Shown here: piece after piece, positions 31,846-42,258 of the stretch
Layout: every line of letters starts with the position of its first letter
Numbering within the stretch: position 1 is the first letter of the stretch
Assembly: GCA_037355855.1 (NCBI GenBank)
Contig: CM074762.1
Span: 3,720,001 to 3,784,000, forward strand
DNA length: 64,000 nucleotides
Reading direction: 5' to 3'
Source of the DNA: Pseudo-nitzschia pungens
Taxonomy: Eukaryota; Bacillariophyta; Bacillariophyceae; Bacillariales; Bacillariaceae
Notes under the pieces: model-generated
The model's input: only the letters and a program-made list of their open reading frames with translations
The model's database searches: none
What the model was told of the DNA's origin: nothing
Program-made: the position numbers and the translations under genes

Positions 31846-33361
31846 TCAGGAAGAAGGTTCGTCGTTGTTTTCCTCGTCTGTTTCTCCTCCGGTGGTGACC
31901 AGAGATTTCACCGAGACAGCACAGGAAGGGTCGAAATGGACCACACTGGGAACCATCAGATCTCCCGACGGATACTCATCGTCCTCGTTCTCGTCCTCGT
32001 CACCGAAGGACGGCTCAAACGCCTCCGGGGTAAATCCTCTGGACCTCGAATAGTTGCTCCCGTAGATCTTGGCTCGGACCTCCTCGATTTCTTCCGGATC
32101 CCCGGCCTTGGACATGGAGACTCGGAGTGCGACGAAAAAACGAATCCCGGTGGTACATGATTCGCAGCATCTGCATCCTTGGTCGAACGTAGATGACGCA
32201 ATTGGAGAAGCCCAAGAGAGGGTAGAAGATCACCGTCAGTATCTGGAACGCATACAGCAAGTCGTCGTCTCTGCCGGCATCACCATCGGTTGTCGATAAG
32301 AACATCAGGGTTACGAACCAAACGTAGGAACTCAAATAAGAGATCGTGTAGTAGGAACACTGCGCCGAAATGGCCCTGAGCTTTTGTCCAACTATTTGTT
32401 TTTGTTCCCGATCGAATTGAGCGTCCGGATCGGTCACACTGCTGCTGCTATTGTTGCTGTTGTTGCTGCCGTCATTGTTGGGACTGGAATTTTTGTTTTC
32501 GCTACCGGCATCGCCGGGTTGCTCGGCGTTCCGTTCTGTCTTCTGGTAGAGGGCGACTCGGAATCGTATGATCAAGGTCACCAGCACGGTTATTGCACCA
32601 CTGGTGACGAGGGTCCATCGAAACAGATCCCGGAGCACCAACCACACCCCATCTCCGTCGCCGTTGGGAGATCCGCGGAACGCGCAGACACCAATGCTCG
32701 GATCGTACCCAAAGGAGTCCAGGCCCGCGGCGACCCCGGAAATCGCCACCGAAACGATCAGACAAATCGCGTTTGCCAGTATCTCGGATCCCGGACAGAG
32801 TTTCTCTTCCGACGATGTCTCCGAGGACGCCGACTCCGCGTCCTTTTTTCCGTCGCTCCGGCGACTCTCGTGGTGGTGCGCGTCGCGGATGGTTTGGATG
32901 CTGGAGTAAAAGTAAAAGGCCAGAGCGGTGTGGTACAGGGACACCGCGAGAGCCCCAAACGCCAGGAAAAACCCGACCATCGAGCAGGTGGCCGGATTCC
33001 CGAACGCCCAAGAGACCGAATCGTTGCTGCTGCTGCTGCTGCTGTAATCGACCAGCAAAGGGTGCAGCCCGAGAAACATCGAATTGATCACCAGTGCAAT
33101 GTTGAGGAAGAAGACCGTCCGCTGATACGCCGATTCCAGCTTTGGAAACGATATGCGAACCACCACGACGGTAGCGAACAAAGACAGCAGCGACGTGAAA
33201 ACCTGCAGACAAAAGAGAGGAGCATACCTCGAGAGCGAAGGGGTCGATGCCGATCGATCCTCTGGACGCAGCTCTCTGGCTCCGAAAGCATGGAATTCAT
33301 TGCCGCCGTAATAGGACGATGTCTCGTGTCCATAATCGGTCCGTGAGTGTGATTCAAGCAT
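31846..33361 (-). CDS. Seven-transmembrane receptor (GPCR-like), C-terminal tail in shifted frame
   Basis: The first in-frame ATG is 33361. Seven hydrophobic segments are visible: LFCLQVFTSLLSLFATVVVV, FFLNIALVINSMFLGLHPLL, MVGFFLAFGALAVSLYHTAL, NAICLIVSVAISGVAAGL, WTLVTSGAITVLVTLII, YTISYLSSYVWFVTLMFL and FQILTVIFYPLLGFSNCVIY. The last ends in NCVIYVRPRM, reminiscent of the cAMP-receptor/secretin-like tail of TM7. Cys residues before TM3 and in the second extracellular loop could form the usual disulfide. A Ser/Asn-rich loop lies between TM5 and TM6. After TM7 the frame needs a one-base change in an A6 run (32135-32140, T6 on the coding strand). An acidic tail ending at 31846 then continues (MSKAGDPEEIEEVRAKIYG). 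Ligand and G-protein coupling are unknown. Confidence 0.78.
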
Positions 33362-34496
33362 CGTCACACTCAGGTTGGATCGTTGTGCAGTTCCCAACCT
33401 TGTAGGTGTAGCTACAGTATTTGTGTTGGGGTTTGTGAGATGAATACGAGTACGAGTTGTTGGCTTTTCGGTCAGTAACGGTAATTAATCCCGATTGGTT
33501 AAGTTACTTCTTGCTCTTTCCCGAATCGAAAAAAAAAAAAACCCAAGAAGCACGGACTGCGTAGTAATAATAATAACAAAGTGAGGATGGTGTTCACTGT
33601 TTACAGTTTACAGGGTTCTCTTATGCCAGCCTTTGCCGCCTGATCAATTTTTGCGTAAGAAAATTACGGGGTTCCTCATGTTGGTGTAAGTAACCTTACG
33701 ACCACAGCGAAAAATCATTCAAAAAAATATTACTACGCAGAAACTATTAGTGCATCAAAAGAATGGAATGAAACTTAGGGCAGTAATGGAAAAATAAAGA
33801 GATAAGCCTTTCTCCAAAAATGGGTAGAAATCGGAAAATCGGCAAAGCACGAAGGTTTTTCATTACAAAGACATCCCGCGTCGGTACCAGGTAAGGTTAC
33901 TGAGTATCAATCCCGAAACTTGAACTATCAGTATCAAACTTCATGTATTATCGGTAAATTACTTGTATCAATGTTTTAGTACGTAAGACTTGATCGTACT
34001 CGTACTCGTACTCTGGGGTCATAATTGTTCGAGTAAAAGGTCCGTGTACTGATACCGGTACCGGTACAGGATGGCATTGTGACTGATTTTTTTTTTGATG
34101 ATTGATTGATTGAGAGAGAATGTTTGTTGAGATTGATTGGTAGAGATTTTGATTGATTGGGACAAAACCTTTTTGAACCCTATTTCAATTTGGGGGATGG
34201 CATTTCGATCCACCTCCGTCTCATCTCTGATTTGTTATCCCATTGATTGTCCACCTCAAAATAAGTTGGTGAAACTAGGAGTAAGGTTACGTACCGGTAC
34301 GAGTAAGGTTACGAGTAAGGGAGCGCTGGTAAGGTAAGGTTTACCAAAAGGTTACCAGCCTCGTTTTCGATCATCCTTCTCGGATCCTCGTGAATCATCA
34401 GTTTTCACGGTGCATGAATAGTTGTGGCGGACGGAAGAGAGCAGACAAGAGAAGAAAAGTCGTCGGATCATCGATCAACATAGAAATAGCACAAAC
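33362..34496. other. Intergenic with A-runs and GTAC-rich patches
   Basis: A divergent promoter region between the receptor and the mitochondrial L22 gene. It contains an A12-type run near 33530, GTAC-rich words at 33885-34070 and GTAAGGTTAC-like words at 34276-34350. No gene is supported. Confidence 0.55.
34276..34352. repeat. GTAAGGTTAC-type repeat cluster
   Basis: GTAAGGTTACGTACCGGTAC is followed by GAGTAAGGTTACGAG and GGTAAGGTAAGG. Related words occur near 33892, 38040-38110, 48030, 52140 and 54890-55020. Confidence 0.6.
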
Positions 34497-35677
34497 ATGA
34501 ACAACATCACCAGACGCTTTTCGTCGTCGGGCAACCTCTTGACGAAACGAATCCAATTGTTGACCGGAACCCATGGAGGCAGCGCAACATCCGCTGCTCG
34601 CTTCCCGTCGTCGTCGGACCGCGAAGACAGTCAACAACACCGTCGTTGCTTCGGATCGATCGCTGCTTCCAGCCAACGGGACTATCGGTATTCCGTGGGA
34701 CTTTCCGATCTGACCCGGATCTCTGTCAACGTTGAGAATCGCACGGCAATTCTCTTCGAATGCCACCGCGGAGTCCAACAACGGAACCGACAGCGACGGG
34801 GGAAGCGAAAACGGACAAAAAAACGAACAGCAGCAGCCGGACCGGGTTTTGTCCCCCACCACACCAACCATGTTCACCGACAGCGAGTCCGGCGAGCAAT
34901 ACGGAGTTATTCTGGACACGCGAAAGCTCCCCAAACTGAAACCGAGCGTCGTCCGGAGACGCCTGAACAACTGCCGAACCTACGTCGGGCGCCAGCAAGC
35001 CATTCGCCACTCTCCGTGGAAACTGAACCGGATCTGCCAATTGGCGGCGGGTCTCACGCTGGAGGAAGCCCTGACGCAGCTCAAATTCTGCGACAAGAAA
35101 AACGCGGACCTGGTGGCCAAGGTGCTCAAGCGCACCAGCAACCTCGCGGACATTCGGGACGGGCTCCAGATTTCCCAGCTCGAGGTCGCGGAATGCTTTG
35201 CCACGAGGTCTCTCATGCTGAAACGCATCAAGCCAATGGGTCGGGGGCGGTAAGTGACTGGAGTGCCGCCGATTTTGCGTTCGTCGTGCCGAGATCGCTC
35301 CGGCCCGGAAATCGGATGCCGCGACCTTTGCAACAAAACAAACAAACAGCGACGACTCGAATAATGTGCTTTCTCACTTTGCCCTTTGCCTATCGATCCT
35401 GAACGACCACCGTGTTTGTGATGCACGCCTGACCCGCAGACACGGTATCATGCACCACAAATTCTCGCACATTCGAGTGGTCTTGAGGGAAATCGATTTC
35501 CCCCTGCGGATTTACCAACAAAAATCCCTGAACCAGAAGAAGAAGTGGATGCTCCACCAACAACGCGCCGAAAACGATGCCCGGGCTGCCGCGGCCAAGC
35601 GCGAAGAACTCGAGCGTCTCGAGAAGCAGCAACAGGCCCAACTCGAAGAACGCAAAAAGGCGGCAAGCAAACAATAA
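34497..35677 (+). CDS. MRPL22: Mitochondrial ribosomal protein uL22m
   Basis: The proposed exons are 34497-34687, 34737-35249 and 35440-35677 (313 residues). Exon 1 encodes a basic, Ser-rich mitochondrial presequence (MNNITRRFSSSGNLLTKRI). Its join to exon 2 uses a short 49-nt intron (GTATTC...GTTGAG) that restores phase, although an indel is an alternative. The uL22 core is LNRICQLAAGLTLEEALTQL then ADLVAKVLKRTSN and SLMLKRIKPMGRGR. The second intron (190 nt, GTAAGTGA...CCGCAG) leads to HGIMHHKFSHIRVVLRE, the conserved beta-hairpin end. A Lys/Glu/Gln-rich coiled tail follows. In the large subunit uL22 lines the peptide exit tunnel. The presequence, long extension and coiled tail fit a mitochondrial rather than a cytosolic protein. 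Confidence 0.85.
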
Positions 35678-35954
35678 ACAATCAGTCGATTTTTGAAAAT
35701 GCATAGATGACTCGAAGGTCGTAGTGGTTCCGCGTACTGTATGGTGCAGAGATGGAACTGAAGCATGCAATCCTTTGTTTTCTCCGCTGAAGTTTATTGT
35801 ATCCACTACATGTCAGAATTGGTCTGTTCTGTCTTTTTTGTGAAAAAAAAAAGCAGACCCTTCGCTGCCTAAAATTGCGAAGGGTTCGCATGTTTCGAAA
35901 CCGAACGATCCGTCGAAAAGTACAAGTAAAGCAGTCCACGAAAGCATCTAGAAG

Positions 35955-37883
35955 TTACGGGCTGGGTATAGTAGCAATATGTTTCCACAGAGTTTTCTTA
36001 GGCAGCTCTCCCTTCAGTGCCAACCAAAGCGCGTCCCTGAGAATGCCGGTGTCATTCACAACGGCTTCCGTAGGGTTCGCTTTGTACAAACCATCGTAGA
36101 GCCTCAGCCCTCTTGTGGTCAATGGTTGCGATATCATGGGATCGTAGAGCACCGGCGTGCCGTTGCACTCGATCAGAAACATGTTTCCGTCTTCGTCCAG
36201 CATCCAATCCGCGGTGATGATTTCGAATTGGAGTGCTGCCCCGCCGGTCGCTCGCTGTCCGTTCCAACGACGGCGCTTCGCACCGCAACTTGCCCCGTTC
36301 GATGGCCCGTCGCAGTATCGTTTCCATCTTCGACTCGCATTTCTGGGTGAGGTTCCATCGAACACGCCACGGATGGTCGGCGTAGAGTCGATGCCTTCTC
36401 ATCGTTGATATCTGTACTTCATCCGACAAATCGCTCGGATCGAATGGTTTGTCTGCCGTGGCTAGATAATACAAACCATGCATGTACATTTGCCAAGAAA
36501 TTTCGTTCGTTGTGTCATCTGCCGTGCAGCCGATCCATTGATAGGTCTTAACGTGACACTTGTGAGAGCTCAGTATTTCTTCGCCGTTGACAATTTTCGA
36601 TATCTCAAACAACAATGGTCGTGGAACGTGCACTTGCAGTTGCTCGTCGGATTGTATTGGTGAAGTGGGCAGCCCGCGGCATACTTGTACCGCTCGACCA
36701 CCGTTTTGATCGACCTTTTTGAGAAACCAAACGAGATCATCAACGCAGCCATCCCTTTTTTGAATGCTATCACAGTATGTTTGGGCGTCTTCCAGGTTTT
36801 GAAACGTGGGAGGCATCAACTCGGGAACTAGAGAATGTAGCAAGTCTTTTTCGTCCAGCCATTTGCGCCCTTTCAGAAAGAATCGCGTCGATGAACCAAA
36901 CTGGGGTTCATTACACAAGTCTACAATTCGTCGACCCAAAGGACACCAATACTGTTTGCCCTGCTTGGTAATATCCTGGAACCATGGCTGCCGTGGCCAT
37001 TTCACGTATCCGTGGTCGCGTATCAAATAGAACATAAACAATGACAAATGTCCTCCTCGTTCACAATCGCACACATATTTTTGAACCACGGGCGGTTGGG
37101 ACTTTCGTGATGAAGGCAAGTCAGTGATTCTTTCCTGCAGTAAATCCATGGCTAAGAAAATTGGTTTTCGGGAGGTCACTCATAAGAATGAGAAGCGATC
37201 TTAAGTACCATCTTCATCCACCAGAGTCAAATGGACTCGGAACGTGTCGATAACGAATCTTCACGAAATATTTTTTGTCGCTTCAAGTCTCACTTACATT
37301 CCAAAAAGTCGACTAGGGAGGCAACTTCTTCCCGAAACAGCAAGCCATGATCTAAAAAGGCTCGACAGCGTTGTGAATTTTCGTCTCGAACGCACTCCTG
37401 CAGAATTCGAACGTTGGGAGCCCCGATCACATCACCCAACAAATTGCAAACGGCTTGAACGGTCGGTCCATATCCCAGTACCACAAATTCTTGATTCTCG
37501 ACCAAACTTTCTATCTCCGAGTCTCGTAACGCCTCCAACAAATTCGTGTCGGTGGCTTGTGGCAAAAATGTCGTCCGGCTCACGACGGTCTCATTTTCAA
37601 TTGAAGGAATGCACAAGTCGGGGGAAGTGAACCAATCGATGTTCGAATTCTTGGCTTTCAATTTCCGCAGAATACCAAGTTTGGGATGCGAAGGAGGTAT
37701 GGATTCGTAGGACGAATCCGAAAACTGGAGCATTGTGTGAACCACGCGAACAGCTTTTGTTGTTCGACAATTCCGTGCGGCTCGAATTGCAACGTCGACC
37801 AAGTCAACGAACAGAGAAGAATCCCCCACTTTCTTCACCACTTCAGGCTGGACGTCGCAAACCACAAGTGTGAGATTCTTCAT
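35955..37883 (-). CDS. Isochorismatase-like hydrolase fused to tubulin-tyrosine-ligase-like protein
   Basis: Exon 1 (37883-37298) starts at ATG and encodes a cysteine-hydrolase fold: MKNLTLVVCDVQPEV with the conserved Asp, then FVVLGYGPTVQAVCNLLGD with the expected Gly-rich cis-peptide region and a Cys nearby. Its apparent stop lies in GAAT|GTAAGTGAG, a near-consensus splice donor. The acceptor TTTTCTTAG|CC (37152) continues in phase into MDLLQERITDLPSSRKS and a TTL domain (HLSLFMFYLIRDHGYVKWPR, TYQWIGCTADDTTNEISWQM, WMLDEDGNMFLIECNGTP), the last holding the Glu/Asn metal-binding pair. TTL enzymes add Tyr or Glu to tubulin. The TTL frame changes by one base at a CCCC run (36239-36242). The fusion is inferred from the phase-correct intron; two separate genes are the alternative. 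Confidence 0.75.
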
Positions 37884-38472
37884 CCTAATTCGTATGTATA
37901 TTAATTGTCTTCCTTTTTTTATGATAGTAAAAGATTGTTCTTGTCTACTGAGAAATAAATACTGCCGAAAGTTTTCTAAGATGTGAAGTGGGCAGATGAT
38001 GGTCACACACCGAACAAGTCTTACTAATGTTAGGAGTATTCATACTGGTAACGGTAACTTACGGTCGTGCTTAGAGATCGTTCCGTACCGTAAACCTTAC
38101 CGGTACGATACAGTAGGTTTTTGGCTTTTTCTTTTTTCTGTGACTAAAATTTTGGATTCAAATTCAAATTTTACTTTCGATCGCGCATACGATTATTGTC
38201 CTCATTTATCATGATGCACATATGGGTCTATGATCACTACATATCATACATACTCTATCTAAAAGTAACATGCACCTAGATTAGGTTGAACAAGAAAGAT
38301 TTGCGAGTTTTTTGAGTTCTGTGGATGTTTGTACGAAGGAAACTTGATGTGTACCGGTGCTTTGGGTACCAGGTACGTTAGTAAGAAGACGTAGTCTCCT
38401 AGAGTTGTGCACCTCCCGCAGATGCATGTGAACGCATATCAAGCATAGCCCACAACATTTTGAATAGTAACC
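37884..38472. promoter_or_regulatory. Divergent promoter region, hydrolase-TTL gene / FCP gene
   Basis: The 590 bp between two divergent start codons contain GTAC-rich words (38044-38115: GGTAACGGTAACTTACGG and CCTTACCGGTACG) and a CATATG-rich AT segment. There is no certain TATA box. The FCP start lies in TAGTAACCATGA. Light regulation of the FCP gene is expected from the family, but no named element can be pointed to. Confidence 0.45.
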
Positions 38473-39228
38473 ATGAAGATCGCCCTTTCGCTTCTCGCTC
38501 TTGCCGCCAGTGCCTCGGCCTTTGCCCCTGGCACTAGCAACTTCCGCAACACTGCTTTGCGAATGAGCGAAGAGGCTGCTGAAGAAGTCGCCGTCGAAGA
38601 GGAGGCACCTGTCGAAGAGGAACCCGCCGCCCCTGTCGCCAAGCAAAAGGTCCCTCTTGTTGGTGAGTCCCCTTTCCTCGGAGGAAAGTCCTTCTTCCTT
38701 GGAGAGAATGAATGGGACCTTCTCACCATGAAGTGGGGATCCGAGGAAACCGGAAAGTTCATCCGCGCTGCCGAGCTCAAGCACGGACGATCCGCTATGC
38801 TCGCCACCGTCGGATACGCCTTCCACAAACTCGGATTGACTTTCGACAAAATCTCTCCCCACGAATACCTTTCCATCACAAAGGACATCAAGTTCGCTGA
38901 TCTTGCCGCGATGAAGCCCGTTGATGCCATGAAATCTCTTCCTGCCGAATCTTGGGGACAAATGTTTGCTTTCATCACAATCTTCGAAATCTACGAATTG
39001 ACCCACGCCAGCGGTAAGCTTGCATACGACGAGACTGTTGCCCCTGGACTCCAGCCTGGAGGTTTGACTGGTGATTTGGGATGGAACCCTCTTCAGATTA
39101 CTGTCGATGACCGTCGCCGAACTGTTGAATTGCAAAATGGACGTGCCGCCATGTTCGCTATCTCTGCCTGGATTGCCGCCGAAACCATTCCCGGATCCAT
39201 GCCTCTTCCCCTCCTTTGGTCCCCCTAG
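38473..39228 (+). CDS. Fucoxanthin chlorophyll a/c-binding protein (LHC family)
   Basis: A single exon encodes 251 residues. The signal peptide MKIALSLLALAASASAFAP carries the diatom ASA|FAP cleavage/plastid transit motif, so the protein crosses four plastid membranes. An acidic Glu/Pro/Ala-rich linker follows. Two LHC signature helices are present: RAAELKHGRSAMLATVGY (helix 1, with the E-x-x-x-H-x-R chlorophyll ligand pattern) and RTVELQNGRAAMFAISAW (helix 3). Between them is the middle helix around WGQMFAFITIFEIYEL. The protein ends with the short PLPLLWSP tail. FCPs harvest light in the thylakoid membrane. The acidic linker is longer than in typical Lhcf proteins, so the subfamily is left open. 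The long opposite-strand frames are shadows. Confidence 0.95.
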   Translation: MKIALSLLALAASASAFAPGTSNFRNTALRMSEEAAEEVAVEEEAPVEEEPAAPVAKQKVPLVGESPFLGGKSFFLGENEWDLLTMKWGSEETGKFIRAAELKHGRSAMLATVGYAFHKLGLTFDKISPHEYLSITKDIKFADLAAMKPVDAMKSLPAESWGQMFAFITIFEIYELTHASGKLAYDETVAPGLQPGGLTGDLGWNPLQITVDDRRRTVELQNGRAAMFAISAWIAAETIPGSMPLPLLWSP

Positions 39229-39900
39229 GTTGTTTACTCTAGACTGATTGCCCCTCACCAATAAATCAACATAAGTTCTATAGAAGTATCACTAGTTGCT
39301 CCGATTACCAAAAATGCACATTCATGATAAAATTTGAAATGAATTACATCGTATAATAGTTCTTACGGCATTACTTAGTTTGATACTTAGTTACTGCACA
39401 AAGTTTACCGGCATGACGTCTAGTGACGGAATGCTTCATCTTCGAATTTCGTTGATTTCAGTATGCTCTTTGCCAATGATTTCCAGCAATGCTGTGAAGG
39501 CATCTCCCCTACTTCCTTCTTCAACGCAGGTGAAAACACATATAAATCGTCGCAACGGCTTTACCAAGAATTATTGGTACATGACTTTAGATGCCATCAC
39601 CGGCATACTTTCGTTTGAACTCGAGCTAGTCTCGTTGACGATTGCTATGTAAAAAAATGAAATCATTTAGAAAATGAAGAAAAAACCAAATAAACCCATC
39701 CTAGCTTCAAAGGGGGAAAGTATGTACATTATGAATGGAATTAAATGGTGTGATTCAAACTATTAATATCATTTCTCTATCATTGTTAATATCTAATAAT
39801 TGTTGTCAGGATAGCTGGCTTATGAAAACTGACGAACTTCTAATTAGTTTCGGCTCAGTTGAAGCAGGAAATAAAACTTGCTTTCATCCTCTTAAGAATC
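39229..39900. other. Convergent 3' region, no gene supported
   Basis: AT-rich sequence between the stop codons of the FCP gene (+) and the first Mpv17 gene (-). Short frames only. Confidence 0.5.
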
Positions 39901-41357
39901 CTAAAGTGTCTTGTTCGCTGCGGGCTGTTTGGTTGTCGACGACTCTTCTAAAATAACGTCGCTGCCGTCGTCATCGGCAGTTGCGCCGAACCGAAAAAAG
40001 AAGGAACTTGTTCCCAATCCAACCGCTCCATTGTTCGCACCACTTTCCAATACCATTTTCTCTTCCACACCGGTTTCATTCATATCATCCTTGTCCTCCG
40101 AAGAGGATTGATTGACATTGCCAGCAGAGAGCGATAATATCACTGTCCAAACCAACCCGCATGCTGTCAAAACAGGGATTTCTGCAGGTTTTTAAGAGGA
40201 CGAAAGTACGCATTCAATCGAGGGGAGAGAGATGAAGGCGACAACAGAAATCTCTGATAAGCGTACGCATATGCCAGATGTGTAACGAATTGAAGCCCAA
40301 CGAAGACGAATATTGATTGTGTATTACTCACGTAAGTTTTCTTCCACGAAGTAGAATGCCCCAAACTGAACAGGGATCCAAAAGAGAAGGTTTCTTTTCA
40401 TCAGAGGTATGAATGTTTCTTTCGCCCTCGTGATTGTTTCTTGTGTGGTCAGATTCTGGACTACACCAGTTACGGCGTAGAAAATGGGATAATATAGCAC
40501 TGCATGACATTCATGGTTTTTGTGCAAAAGTAAGACAGATCATGTCGGTTATTTTCGGGGTGACTAGTTGTTAGTTGTTGGTGAATATGATTTTCGAATC
40601 AAGTCCTTAATTTGCTCTCACACCTCCTATATTAATCAAACGATCATTCTTTCGCACACAACGCAAACGAACAAACGCTCAAACCCGTAAACACAGCAGC
40701 CAACTTACATGGAATTAGAAGTAACTGACTAACAAGAGTTTGCTCTATCGCCCCCAAGATTACTTTGTTGTCTTCTTTCAGCAATTCATCTTGCAAATTG
40801 AGAAATGCTAACGAACTCAGAAGACCAATTGAAAATTTTCCGTTACAAGTCTGAATGATTGGTCCGTATGTTACTTGCTGGACAGTCCTCCATACACCAT
40901 CAAATGCGACAAATGCTACGGCCCTTTTCTTGTTGTATTCTTCGGGCTGTCTCGATTGGGCAATGGCGTCTCCCACAATTGCCAACAAACACCCCGTAAT
41001 TATTTTGACTTTCAATGGTTCTGCATCTAGGGCTTTTCGGTAATCCGAGAGCAACGAGGAAGCAATATCGCCGATTGCGATCGCATTGTCGTTGCTCGCG
41101 GCCGAGAGAAGGAGGTTGTTGCTGTCGATGGATCCTATCAACGGTACTAACTGTGACGGTGAATCGACCATTGATGTCGAAAATATCGTCGGCGTTGTTG
41201 AAAAATGCGACAACGCAGCACTCTGTTGGATCATCATGGGAAAGTGAGCATGTAGATCATTGGCGGCCGGTAAAAAACTCTCAACACCAAAGGCTAAAAC
41301 CCCTGCGGGGAGCAAACTGCACCCAAATACAGAATAGAGGATTCTCGATTGCACCAT
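39901..41357 (-). CDS. Mpv17/PMP22 family membrane protein 1, plastid-type N-terminus
   Basis: Three exons, 41357-40709, 40499-40332 and 40181-39901, give 365 residues with every phase preserved (introns GTAAGTTG...CATGCAG, 209 nt, and GTGAGTAA...CTGCAG, 150 nt). The N-terminus has a signal peptide ending in GVLAFGVESF, resembling the A|F diatom plastid motif. Family landmarks are YRKALDAEPLKVKIITGCLL, AFDGVWRTVQQVTYGPI, FIPLMKRNLLFWIPVQFGAF and, after splicing, LTACGLVWTVILSLSAG. Mpv17/PMP22 proteins are four-helix channel-like proteins of organelle membranes; their transport role is unclear. The C-terminus has an Asp/Glu/Ser-rich extension. A second family member lies at 46.2-47.4 kb. Confidence 0.88.
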
Positions 41358-42149
41358 TTTCTTTGTTCGCGATAACTTGAAAATCGTGGTCGGAGTTCAC
41401 TTCACGTCAACGTATGCTGTTCGTTGGGTCAAATATGATCTAGATCCAGGATTTCAATACCTCAAAGAGCCTTCGACGGTTTGTTGCTTGACACTCTGTC
41501 AATCGGATGAGGAAAAACAACCGGTTGAGGAACAACAATTCATATGTATCATGTTCCGCGACGAGCAGAGTTGAGCACGGTGGAATGGATATTCGAAATG
41601 GAAGTTTTACACGTAGGCATCAGAATTTTTCAATTTTTGGCTTAAGCAACCTCGAATTCTTTTGTTCTTTCCATGATTTTGTGATCAAAGCTTTTCGTTG
41701 GCCACGTAGGTGTTCGCGCGCGGACATAGCATGACGTCATGCTTCAAACCTCCTTACTTTGTAACATATTACTTCTGCCTTTTCTTAGGTACTAACAATA
41801 GATACTAATCCATTGTCCTCATCTCTTCACGAGAATGAGAAGTTTTCCCCCTAAAAACGTCAGAGTGTCGAAACTAAAGAAAATTCGAGAGGTCCTCTTC
41901 ACCTTTGAAAGCGCATCAACTTTTGTGTCTGCGCCAAAATGCCTGAAAATGCACGTATCTTGATTTGACAGCTTGTGCACCCACTCATTTCATGTCGAAT
42001 TTTCGTGCAATACACGTCGCTTCACTAATTTTCTTCAAACTTCAGGTGCAACTTCTGGAAACGACGGATATCAAAGGCCGAAAATCACGTTCAAGGATCA
42101 ACAAACAACATCAAACGACGCATAATTTCGTTTCTCAAAGCGCAACATC
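41358..42149. other. Divergent promoter region of Mpv17-1 and asparagine synthetase
   Basis: About 790 bp with no supported gene. It contains TGACGTCA (41741-41748), an exact CRE-type palindrome, midway between the divergent genes. bZIP factors bind such sites in diatom promoters, but binding here is untested. Confidence 0.5.
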
Positions 42150-42257
42150 ATGCTTCGAGTTGGAAACTTTGTAAGTAGAAACAGCAAGGTTCAAAGGTTG
42201 GCAGCTCGCCCTCTGGCAGCTGCTGCCAAAGCAGTCCGCTGCTTCCCAACGCCGTGA
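42150..42257 (+). CDS. Upstream ORF (35 aa) resembling a mitochondrial presequence
   Basis: It starts ATG at 42150 and stops TGA at 42255-42257, one base before the ATG of asparagine synthetase (TGAAATG). The peptide begins MLRVGNFVSRNSKVQRLAAR and continues Ala/Pro-rich with Lys, Arg and no acidic residue, like a mitochondrial targeting helix. A strong donor GTAAGTAG lies inside it at 42171. Splicing to CAG at 42204, 42219 or 42234 would put a short leader in frame with the synthetase. Confidence 0.4.
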   Translation: MLRVGNFVSRNSKVQRLAARPLAAAAKAVRCFPTP

Positions 42258-42258
42258 A

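Noticed and set aside
38281..39261. A 326-aa minus-strand frame opposite the FCP gene
   Set aside because: FCP coding bias leaves the reverse frame open; nothing recognisable in it.
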